From the NCBI RefSeq assembly GCF_031177825.1, contig NZ_JAPSKE010000014.1, positions 62,001 through 126,000 of the forward strand: 64,000 bases of DNA, in the 5' to 3' direction. Source of the DNA: Paenibacillus sp. GTDB lineage: Bacteria; Bacillota; Bacilli; Paenibacillales; YIM-B00363. This document shows, in pieces, positions 24,501 through 31,887 of the stretch. A program made the translations under genes and the position numbers. Within the stretch, counting starts at the first letter, position 1, and every line of letters begins with the position of its first letter. The notes under the pieces are model-generated. The model made no database searches. It saw only the letters and a list, made by a program, of their open reading frames with translations, and had not been told where the DNA came from.

Positions 24501-26552
24501 CTAATCGATCAAATCGCCGTCCAAAATTTGCTCCCGGGCGAGCAGCGCCCGCAAATCGGCGTACGCCGCGCCCGTCCAGAACGTATCGCCCCGCACGAGC
24601 TCCGCCGCGTCGTCGCGCGCCGCTTCCAGCGCCGCGAAGTCCGCCGACGGGTCGGCGAGCCGGAACTCCGGCGCGCCGCTCTGCTTCGTGCCGAAGAAAT
24701 CGCCCGGCCCCCGCAGCTCGAGATCGCGGCGCGCGACCTCGAAGCCGTCGTTCGTCTCCGTCATGACGCGCATCCGTTCGCGGCCCTGCTCCGACTTCGG
24801 ATCGGCTACGAGCACGCAGTACGACTGATGCGCCCCCCGCCCGACGCGGCCCCGCAGCTGGTGCAGCTGCGACAGACCGAACCGCTCCGCGTCGTACACG
24901 ACCATAACCGTTGCGTTCGGCACGTCGACGCCGACCTCGATGACCGTCGTCGACACCAACACGCCGATGTCGCCCGCCGCGAACCGGCCCATGACGTCGT
25001 CCTTCTCGGACGCCGCCATCCGGCCGTGCAGCAGCCCGACGGCCGCCGGCGGAAACACCGCCTGCAGCTGCGCGTACATGTCGAGCGCGTTCTGGAAGTC
25101 GAGCTTGTCCGACTCCTCGATCAGCGGACAGACGATGTACGCCTGCCGGCCCGCGGCCATCTCCCGGCGAATGAGATCCAACACCTCGTCCATGCCGGAG
25201 TGCTTCACCCACGTCGTGCGGATCGGCAGCCGCCCCTTCGGCAGCTCCCGCAGCGTGGACACGTCCATGTCCCCGAACGCCGTGATCGCGAGCGTGCGCG
25301 GGATCGGCGTCGCCGTCATCGTCAGCACGTCCGGATGCAGCCCCTTGCGGCGCAAGATGCTGCGCTGCGCCACGCCGAACCGATGCTGCTCGTCCGTGAC
25401 GACGAGCCCGAGACCTCTAAAATACACGTCCTCCTGAATGAGGGCATGCGTGCCGACGACGATGTCGACGAGTCCGCTCTGCAGGCTCGCGAGCACGTCG
25501 CGACGCTCCCGCTCGCGGAGCGAGCCGATCAACAGGCCGACCTCGATGCCGTGCGGCTCGAATAAGCGCCGCAGCGACTTCGCGTGCTGCTCGGCCAAGA
25601 TTTCGGTCGGCACCATCAAGGCCCCCTGCAAGCCGCCGCGAACGCAAGCGTACAGCGCCACGGCGGCGACGATCGTCTTGCCCGCGCCGACGTCGCCCTG
25701 CAGCAAGCGATTCATGCTGTGCGGCGACTCGAGGTCCTTTAAAATTTCGGCGATGACCTTCTTCTGCGAATCGGTCAGCTCGAACGGCAGCGCCCGCACG
25801 AAGCGCCGCACCTCCTCGCGGTCGAACCGGTGCGCGACGCCTTCCTTGCGCCGGTTCGCCCAGGCGCGGTACGCCTGAATCTTGAGCTGGAACAAGAACA
25901 GCTCCTCGTAGACGAGGCGCCGCCGCGCGTCCGCGCCGGACACGGCGCCGCCCGGCAGATGGATGCCGCGGACCGCGTCGCGCCGCGGCAGCAGCCGGTA
26001 TTTCCGGACGAGCTCCGGCGGCAGCAGCTCCGGCATCGCATCCCCGAACTGATCGAGGGCCGTCGCTATCGCCTTGCGCATCCAAGGCTGCGTAATTTCG
26101 CCGCCGACGGCGTATACCGGAATGACGGAGCCGGCCTTCTGCACCCGCGAATTCGGAAACTCCGTGCCGGAGACGGTCAGCTGCTTGCGGGCCTTGTCCC
26201 ATTTGCCGGTCAGCACCGCTTCCCCGCCGTACGGGAGCCGATCCTTCAGGTAATGCTGATTGAACCATACGGCGGTGAACAGGATCGAGCCGGAGGCCGC
26301 CTTGCACACCATGCGCGTCTTCTTGCCGAATCGCTGCACGTTCGGCTCGCTCATGACGACGGCGGACACCGTCGCCTTCTCCCCGTCCGGCGTCTCCTCC
26401 AGCGGGCGGATGCGGAAGTCTTCGTACCGGATCGGGAACGAATCGAGCAGCGCGCCGACGGAAAAAATCCCGAAGGAAGCAAGCTCGCGCGCCTTGGCTT
26501 CGCCAACGCCGCGCACTTGTTCCACCGGGATCGCGTACAAATCTTGCGTCAT
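24501..26552 (-). CDS. recG: ATP-dependent DNA helicase RecG
   Basis: RecG reverses stalled replication forks and migrates branched DNA. The N-terminal wedge/OB region (about 1-200) contains EQVRGVGEAKARELASFGI. The helicase core has Walker A GDVGAGKT, the DEQH box VVTDEQHRFG, and motif III TATPIPRTLA. Later come HGRMAASEKDDVMGRF and QLHQLRGRVGRGAHQSYC. 683 residues, full length. The ATG overlaps the degV stop by four bases. Confidence 0.97.
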   Translation of the reverse strand: MTQDLYAIPVEQVRGVGEAKARELASFGIFSVGALLDSFPIRYEDFRIRPLEETPDGEKATVSAVVMSEPNVQRFGKKTRMVCKAASGSILFTAVWFNQHYLKDRLPYGGEAVLTGKWDKARKQLTVSGTEFPNSRVQKAGSVIPVYAVGGEITQPWMRKAIATALDQFGDAMPELLPPELVRKYRLLPRRDAVRGIHLPGGAVSGADARRRLVYEELFLFQLKIQAYRAWANRRKEGVAHRFDREEVRRFVRALPFELTDSQKKVIAEILKDLESPHSMNRLLQGDVGAGKTIVAAVALYACVRGGLQGALMVPTEILAEQHAKSLRRLFEPHGIEVGLLIGSLRERERRDVLASLQSGLVDIVVGTHALIQEDVYFRGLGLVVTDEQHRFGVAQRSILRRKGLHPDVLTMTATPIPRTLAITAFGDMDVSTLRELPKGRLPIRTTWVKHSGMDEVLDLIRREMAAGRQAYIVCPLIEESDKLDFQNALDMYAQLQAVFPPAAVGLLHGRMAASEKDDVMGRFAAGDIGVLVSTTVIEVGVDVPNATVMVVYDAERFGLSQLHQLRGRVGRGAHQSYCVLVADPKSEQGRERMRVMTETNDGFEVARRDLELRGPGDFFGTKQSGAPEFRLADPSADFAALEAARDDAAELVRGDTFWTGAAYADLRALLAREQILDGDLID

Positions 26553-27409
26553 GCTTCCGCAGGCGTGACGAACAGTCCGAGCGTGCCCGGGCCGACATGC
26601 GTGCCGATGACGGGGCCGAGCTCGAAATACGACACGTCTTTCACGTCGAACCGTTCCTTCAGAACGCCCTCGAATTCCTCCGCCCCGGCGCGCGCGTTCG
26701 CATGCACGAACATCACGTCGATCGACTTGCCGTCGAACTTCTCTTGCAGCAGCTCGACGATCCGCCCCATCGCCTTCCGGCTGCCCCGCACCTTGTCGAC
26801 CGGGTAGATGACGCCTTCCTCCGGATCGATCGACAAGATCGGCTTAATGTTGAGCAGCGAGCCGAATACGGCGGACGCCTTCCCGATTCGGCCGTTCCGG
26901 TGCAGGTACTCCAGCGTGTCCACGAGGAAGTACAACTGCGTCTGCTCCTTCAAGCTCCGGATCCGAGCGAGGATAGCTTCGACGTCCGCGCCGTTCGCGG
27001 CCGCCTCCGCCGCCGCGATCGCGAGCATGCCGAAGCCGAGCGACGCGCTCTTCGAATCGACGATATGGATGTTCGGATCCCCGCCGAGCAGCGACTTCGC
27101 GAGCACGGCGGATTGGTACGTCCCGCTGAAGGCCGAAGACAAGTGGATGGAGATGATGGCGGTACCCGGCTCCTCCAGCAGTTTCTTATAGACGTCCACG
27201 AAGTCGACCGGAGACGGCTGAGACGTCGTCGGCATCTCTTTCGTACCGGCCAGCTTCACGAAGAAGTCGCTCGACGCGAGGGTCACCGAATCCAGGAACG
27301 TCTCGTTGCCGAAGTGCACCTTCAGCGGCACCATCTCGATGCCGAGCCGTTCTCGGACGTCTTTCGGCAAATCGGACGTGCTGTCGACGACGATGCGCAC
27401 TTTGCCCAT
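26549..27409 (-). CDS. DegV family fatty acid-binding protein (FakB-like)
   Basis: DegV proteins bind a fatty acid; those acting as FakB present it to the kinase FakA, yielding acyl-phosphate. Motifs are IVVDSTSDLP at the start, SSAFSGTYQSA near residue 90, and LHRNGRIGKASA near 170. I chose the ATG of MGKVRIVV with GAGGTGA six bases upstream (286 residues). It lies between fakA and recG, and the direct fakA neighbour supports the FakB role. Confidence 0.9.
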   Translation of the reverse strand: MGKVRIVVDSTSDLPKDVRERLGIEMVPLKVHFGNETFLDSVTLASSDFFVKLAGTKEMPTTSQPSPVDFVDVYKKLLEEPGTAIISIHLSSAFSGTYQSAVLAKSLLGGDPNIHIVDSKSASLGFGMLAIAAAEAAANGADVEAILARIRSLKEQTQLYFLVDTLEYLHRNGRIGKASAVFGSLLNIKPILSIDPEEGVIYPVDKVRGSRKAMGRIVELLQEKFDGKSIDVMFVHANARAGAEEFEGVLKERFDVKDVSYFELGPVIGTHVGPGTLGLFVTPAEA

Positions 27410-27440
27410 ACAGATCACCTCGTTTATAAATTGGATACCG

Positions 27441-29189
27441 TTATTCCGCGGAGAAGAGGTATGCGTACACGGGCTGTCCGCCCGGGAGCAGTTCCACTTC
27501 TACGTCGGGATATTGTTCTTCGAAAAAGCCGCGCAGACGGTCCGTCACCGCGTCGTCCGCCGATTCGCCGACGTAGACGGAGACGATCTCCTCCCCGTCG
27601 CTCAGCATGGAGCGCAGCAGCTCGGTGCACGTCTCGTACGGGTCGTCGTTCGACACGACGATCTTGCCGTCCAAGATGCCGATATGGTCGCCTTCCTTGA
27701 TGTCGACGCCGTCGATGGACGTATCGCGCACGGCGAACGTCACCTGGCCGGACTTCACGCGCTTCGCGGCGGAGGACATCGCCTCGCCGTTCCGTTCGAA
27801 GTCTCCGCCCTCTTGGTACGCGAGCACCGCGGCGATGCCTTGCTGGATCGTCTTCGTCGGCACGACGATCACTTGCTTCTCCGCGATCTCCTTCGCCTGG
27901 TTCGCCGCCATCACGATATTGGAATTGTTCGGCAGCACGAACACGCGGTCCGACGGTACGCTGTCGATCGCCTTCAGGATGTCTTCCGTGCTCGGGTTCA
28001 TCGTCTGCCCGCCGGACAATACGAAGTCGACGCCCAGACTCGCGAAGACGTCGCTAAGTCCTTCGCCCGCCGCGACGGCGATCATGGCGAACGGCTTGCG
28101 CGGCGGCTCGACCGCGGCCATCGCCGGATCGACGTCCGTAATAACGTCGGTTTCGTAATCCTGCGACAAGATATGGCTGTGCTGCTCGCGCATGTTCTCG
28201 ATCTTAATGCGCGTCAGATCGCCGAATTGCTGAGCATAGGTCATGACCTCGCCCGGATGCTCCGCATGTATATGAATCTTTACGAGGTCGTCGTCCGCGA
28301 CGACGAGCAGCGAATCGCCCATGCCTTCGAGCTTCTCGCGGAAGCCGGGCTCTTCGAAGACGACGCCCGGCATTTTCCCGCCCGGCGTCAGCCGAACGAT
28401 AAATTCCGTACAGTAGCCGTGTTCGATCGATTCCGTCTCGATGTGCGCCTGTACCGGGGCATGCTTCTCCGCGGCGCGCCGCGCCTGCTCAATCGACTCC
28501 GGCGGAATGACGGAGTAATCGGTCTTCGGCCCTGCGGCCGCGACCGGCTCTACGATCGTGGCCGCCGGAACTTCGCCCGACAGGACGGCATAGAAGCCTT
28601 CGTACACGAATACGAGACCTTGGCCGCCGGAATCGACGACCCCGACCTGCTTCAGTACCGGGAGCAAGTCCGGCGTGCGGGCGAGGGCATGCTTCGCCGC
28701 ATCCAACGTGTCCCGCATGACGGCGACGACGTCTCCGCCGCGGCGCGCGCTCTGGATCGCCGCCTTCGCTGCTTCCTTCGACACGGTCAGAATCGTACCT
28801 TCGACAGGCCGTACGACGGCGGCGTACGCCGTCTCCACGCCTTGCTGCAGCGCCAGCGCGAATTGCGCGGCATCCGCCTTCTCGAACGAGGCGACGCTCT
28901 TCGAGAAGCCGCGGAACAGCTGCGACAGGATGACGCCCGAGTTGCCGCGCGCGCCCATCAACAGCCCCTTGGCCATGACTTCGGCCGATCGGCCGAGGTG
29001 AGGAGAAGTCCTCTTCTTGAGTTCGTCCACTCCGGAGGTGAGAGTTAGATTCATGTTGGTGCCTGTGTCCCCGTCGGGAACGGGGAAGACGTTCAGGGCG
29101 TTCACTCGCTGCACGTTCGCGTGTAATCGTTCGGCTGCGGCCAACGCCATGGACGTAAACTCCGCTCCGTCAATAAAGCGCTTACTCAA
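27441..29189 (-). CDS. fakA: Fatty acid kinase FakA (YloV, DAK phosphatase-type domain)
   Basis: FakA phosphorylates a fatty acid held by FakB. The N-terminal dihydroxyacetone-kinase-like ATP domain shows FPVPDGDTGTNM near residue 35 and GARGNSGVILSQ near 78. The C-terminal EDD-type domain includes IGVIDG-like IGILDGKIVV and ELLPGGQPVY. 582 residues, starting with a TTG behind AAGGAGAATG. It follows asp23 closely, the yloU-yloV order of B. subtilis. Confidence 0.93.
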   Translation of the reverse strand: MSKRFIDGAEFTSMALAAAERLHANVQRVNALNVFPVPDGDTGTNMNLTLTSGVDELKKRTSPHLGRSAEVMAKGLLMGARGNSGVILSQLFRGFSKSVASFEKADAAQFALALQQGVETAYAAVVRPVEGTILTVSKEAAKAAIQSARRGGDVVAVMRDTLDAAKHALARTPDLLPVLKQVGVVDSGGQGLVFVYEGFYAVLSGEVPAATIVEPVAAAGPKTDYSVIPPESIEQARRAAEKHAPVQAHIETESIEHGYCTEFIVRLTPGGKMPGVVFEEPGFREKLEGMGDSLLVVADDDLVKIHIHAEHPGEVMTYAQQFGDLTRIKIENMREQHSHILSQDYETDVITDVDPAMAAVEPPRKPFAMIAVAAGEGLSDVFASLGVDFVLSGGQTMNPSTEDILKAIDSVPSDRVFVLPNNSNIVMAANQAKEIAEKQVIVVPTKTIQQGIAAVLAYQEGGDFERNGEAMSSAAKRVKSGQVTFAVRDTSIDGVDIKEGDHIGILDGKIVVSNDDPYETCTELLRSMLSDGEEIVSVYVGESADDAVTDRLRGFFEEQYPDVEVELLPGGQPVYAYLFSAE

Positions 29190-29206
29190 TTCGACATTCT
29201 CCTTCC

Positions 29207-29566
29207 TTATGATGAAACGCGAACTCCTTGAACGAAAATGTTGACGAAGTCGACATGCAGGCCGACGATATCGTTCAACACGTATTTCACTTTCGATTGA
29301 ATGTTATGCGCCACTTCGGAAATCTTCGTACCGTAACTGACGATAATATACAAGTCGATATGCACGGCATCCGCTTCGCGGCGCACATCGACGCCTCGTC
29401 CGAGATTGTCGCGGCGAAGCAGCTCGGCGATGCCGTCTTTCAGCTTGTTCTTGGAGGCCATTCCTACAAGTCCATAACATTCCAGAGCCGCGGAGCCGGC
29501 GATCGTCGCGATGACTTCGTCGGTGACGTACACTTTCCCTCTTTCCGTGTCCAATTGAATGGGCAT
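29207..29566 (-). CDS. Asp23/Gls24 family envelope stress protein (YloU)
   Basis: A 119-residue cytoplasmic protein with the Asp23 pattern: GKVYVTDEVIATIAGSAALE, then YGLVGMASK and VHIDLYIIVSYGTKI. Family members relate to envelope stress; YloU's exact role is unknown. AAGGAGAGG precedes the ATG. It heads the asp23-fakA-degV-recG run and diverges from rpmB. Confidence 0.92.
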   Translation of the reverse strand: MPIQLDTERGKVYVTDEVIATIAGSAALECYGLVGMASKNKLKDGIAELLRRDNLGRGVDVRREADAVHIDLYIIVSYGTKISEVAHNIQSKVKYVLNDIVGLHVDFVNIFVQGVRVSS

Positions 29567-29663
29567 CTATAACCTCTCCTTCATGGTATGTAATATTATG
29601 GACTAAACCTCATTGTACTATATTAGACCAAAGAAATAAATGCAATCCCCCAACAACTTCGCG

Positions 29664-29693
29664 TTGACTGGCGCCCAAGTCATATGCTATATT
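29664..29693 (+). promoter_or_regulatory. rpmB promoter
   Basis: TTGACT (29664-29669), 18-base spacer, TATATT (29688-29693), followed by a short leader to the rpmB start at 29730. Confidence 0.7.
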
Positions 29694-29729
29694 AATAACT
29701 ATGTTTGCCACGGAAGGGTGGTGTCTGCA

Positions 29730-29918
29730 ATGTCCAGAGTATGCTATATTACCGGTAAGAAACCGGGGTCCGGCAACCACGTATCGCACGCGAACAACCG
29801 CAACCGCCGTTCGTGGGGCGTGAACGTCCAGAAGGTACGGATTCTTGTGAACGGGAAGCCGAAGCGCGTGTACGTGAGCACTCGTGCGCTGAAATCGGGG
29901 TTAATCACCCGCGTATAA
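29730..29918 (+). CDS. rpmB: 50S ribosomal protein L28
   Basis: A 62-residue basic protein starting [20 protein letters not shown], with GAAGGGTGGTG upstream. One cysteine remains of the zinc-ribbon form; the CxxC pairs are incomplete, so it looks like a zinc-independent type. It is monocistronic, with its own promoter and terminator. Confidence 0.96.
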   Translation: MSRVCYITGKKPGSGNHVSHANNRNRRSWGVNVQKVRILVNGKPKRVYVSTRALKSGLITRV

Positions 29919-29937
29919 TTTCAAACACGCCGCTGAC

Positions 29938-29970
29938 AAGAGGAGGATGCATATGCATCCTCCTCTTCTT
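29938..29970 (+). terminator. rpmB terminator, perfect palindrome
   Basis: AAGAGGAGGATGCAT is followed directly by its complement ATGCATCCTCCTCTT, giving a 30-base perfect palindrome, then CTT. The purine-rich arm would also pair with ribosome sites, but a terminator is the simplest reading. Confidence 0.7.
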
Positions 29971-30008
29971 GTCGTATGTAACGCTGCTTGTTTGTTTTCG
30001 AAAAGGAC

Positions 30009-30031
30009 AAAAAGCACCGTTCAGGTGCTTT
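30009..30031 (-). terminator. spoVM terminator
   Basis: On the minus strand AAAGCACC pairs with GGTGCTTT around TGAAC, and the stem runs into a T-tract. It ends the spoVM transcript. Confidence 0.75.
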
Positions 30032-30069
30032 CATCGATGATCCCCAAATGGCGCCCACGGAAACCCTTG

Positions 30070-30150
30070 TCAATTCTTGTTAAAAGCGTTTAACAAAGTT
30101 TTCACGAATCCGCCTAAGAATTTAGGTAGTTTGATTGTATAAAACTTCAT
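30070..30150 (-). CDS. spoVM: Stage V sporulation protein SpoVM
   Basis: A 26-residue peptide beginning MKFYTIKLPKFLGGFVK and ending NAFNKN. It is an amphipathic helix that senses the convex forespore membrane and anchors SpoIVA for coat assembly. GAGGAGGGG lies before the ATG. Its place between rpe and rpmB matches B. subtilis. The first 16 residues equal the B. subtilis peptide as I remember it; the C-terminal ten differ. Confidence 0.95.
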   Translation of the reverse strand: MKFYTIKLPKFLGGFVKTLLNAFNKN

Positions 30151-30221
30151 CTCTACCCCTCCTCGCAAAGTTTCCGCCGCTCACGATCCCGTACGTTCCC
30201 CACTACAAGCCTTATAGCCCT

Positions 30222-30249
30222 ATTGTATTCAGGGATTCCGGAAATGTGC
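30222..30249 (-). promoter_or_regulatory. Sigma-E-like promoter of spoVM
   Basis: The minus strand has GAATACAAT (30222-30230), close to the sigma-E -10 CATACANT. GCACATT (30243-30249) lies about 13 bases upstream, near the sigma-E -35. B. subtilis spoVM uses sigma-E. The match is moderate. Confidence 0.4.
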
Positions 30250-30280
30250 CTACTTTCGCTTCCGAGGGACAAAAATTTGT

Positions 30281-30943
30281 TCAGCGGGCCGCGTCGGCGC
30301 GCAGCTCGGCCATCGCTTTCGCGCGATCGCGCACGCCGAAGACGGAGCTTCCCGCGACGAGCACCGAAGCGCCCGCCTCCGTGACGAGACGCGCCGTGCC
30401 TTGCGCGATGCCGCCGTCCACTTGAATCGCCACGCGGCCGTCCAAGCCGTCCTCGCGGATCCATTCCCGCAGCGACGCGATCTTCTTCAACGTCGAAGGG
30501 ATGAACGCCTGACCGCCGAAGCCGGGATTCACCGTCATGACGAGCACGAGATCGATGTCCGCCAAGATCGGCCGCACCCATTCCGCGGGCGTCGCCGGAT
30601 TCAATGCGACGCCGGCCTTCACGCCGCGCGCCTTAATCGTTTGGATCGTCCGATGCAGATGCGTGCATGCCTCGACATGCACGGTCACGCCGTCCGCTCC
30701 CGCGTCTACGAAGGCGTCGACATACGCTTCGGGCTTTTCGATCATCAGATGCACGTCCATGAACAGCGACGTGCGCGGCCGCAGCGCTTCGACCACGAGC
30801 GGACCGAACGTGATGTTCGGCACGAATTTGCCGTCCATCACGTCCAGATGCAGCCAATCCGCGCCGCCTTGCTCGATATCCCGCACCTCCTCCGCGAGCG
30901 TCGCGAAGTTGGCGGCGAGCAGCGATGGAGCGATGATCGCCAT
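30281..30943 (-). CDS. rpe: Ribulose-phosphate 3-epimerase
   Basis: Rpe interconverts ribulose 5-phosphate and xylulose 5-phosphate. It is a TIM barrel of 220 residues with IIAPSLLAANF, LHLDVMDGKFVPN (metal ligands), MDVHLMI, and the phosphate site VDGGI. I chose the ATG of MAIIAPS, eight bases after GGAGG. That ribosome site overlaps the rsgA stop, so the two are coupled. Confidence 0.96.
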   Translation of the reverse strand: MAIIAPSLLAANFATLAEEVRDIEQGGADWLHLDVMDGKFVPNITFGPLVVEALRPRTSLFMDVHLMIEKPEAYVDAFVDAGADGVTVHVEACTHLHRTIQTIKARGVKAGVALNPATPAEWVRPILADIDLVLVMTVNPGFGGQAFIPSTLKKIASLREWIREDGLDGRVAIQVDGGIAQGTARLVTEAGASVLVAGSSVFGVRDRAKAMAELRADAAR

Positions 30944-30945
30944 AT

Positions 30946-31854
30946 TCAATACCTCCGTTTTCTATCCCGGATTTCGACCGCGAACGCAGCGTAATGCTCG
31001 TACCGCTGCTTGTCCGCTTCTCCGGACGCTACCGCTTCCAGGACGCGGCAGCCCGGTTCTTTCAGGTGGAGGCAGCCGCGGAACTTGCAGCCGTTCGACA
31101 GCTCCGCGAACTCCGGGAACGCCTCCGTCAACGCCTCGGGCTCCATCTCGGGAAACTCGAGCGACGAAAACCCGGGCGTATCCGCGAGCATGCCGCGCTC
31201 CCCGACGCGGAACAGCTCCACATGGCGGGTCGTATGCTTTCCCCGTCCCAGCTTCTCGCTGATCTCGTTCGTCGCGAGCAGCAGCCCCGGCGCGAGCCGA
31301 TTGAGCAGCGAAGACTTGCCGACGCCGGATTGGCCGGCGATGACCGTGATGCGGCCTTCCAGCTCGCCGAGCAAGCCCGCGATCCCCTCGCCCCCGCGCG
31401 AGCTCGTCAAATAGACGGGATACCCGATGCGTTCGTACGTCGCGCGCAGCTCCGCGATCTCCGCCTGGAGATCGGCCGCCTCCGGCTTCTCCAATAAATC
31501 CGCCTTCGTGAAGCAGAGAATCGAACGCAAGCCGGCCAGCTCGGACAACGCTAAAAACTTGTCGAGCAGCGACCGATTGATGTCCGGCCGCGTCACCGCG
31601 AAGACGATCAGCGCCGTGTCCACGTTGGCGATCGGCGGGCGCACGAGCTCCGTCGACCGAGGCTTCAATTCGACGACCGTGCCCTCTCCGGAACCGTCGA
31701 CCTTCGCCTCGAATCGGACGCGGTCGCCGACGAGCGGCGACACCCCCTGCTTCTTAAACAACCCCCGCGCCCGGCAGGCGACGACGTCGCCGCCGTCGTC
31801 CGGCTGCACGTAATAAAAACCGCTGAGCGCCTTCACAATCAAGCCATCCTGCAT
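30946..31854 (-). CDS. rsgA: Ribosome small subunit-dependent GTPase A
   Basis: RsgA is a circularly permuted GTPase that checks 30S subunit maturation. An OB domain (about 1-70) comes first. FTKADL (G4) precedes GQSGVGKSSLLN (G1) and DTPGFSS (G3). The zinc knuckle CKFRGCLHLKEPGC is near the C-terminus. 302 residues. It lies between prkC and rpe, the conserved order. Confidence 0.96.
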   Translation of the reverse strand: MQDGLIVKALSGFYYVQPDDGGDVVACRARGLFKKQGVSPLVGDRVRFEAKVDGSGEGTVVELKPRSTELVRPPIANVDTALIVFAVTRPDINRSLLDKFLALSELAGLRSILCFTKADLLEKPEAADLQAEIAELRATYERIGYPVYLTSSRGGEGIAGLLGELEGRITVIAGQSGVGKSSLLNRLAPGLLLATNEISEKLGRGKHTTRHVELFRVGERGMLADTPGFSSLEFPEMEPEALTEAFPEFAELSNGCKFRGCLHLKEPGCRVLEAVASGEADKQRYEHYAAFAVEIRDRKRRY

Positions 31855-31887
31855 GCGTTCCGCTTGCCTCCCGCTAGAAACTTAAGT

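Noticed and set aside
24154..25212. A 352-codon minus-strand ORF overlapping recG
   Set aside because: It is a shadow of recG in another frame, with GRRA-rich composition and no ribosome site.
29938..29970. Transposon end or attachment site, because of the perfect 30-base palindrome
   Set aside because: It directly follows rpmB with no matching partner or target duplication; termination is simpler.
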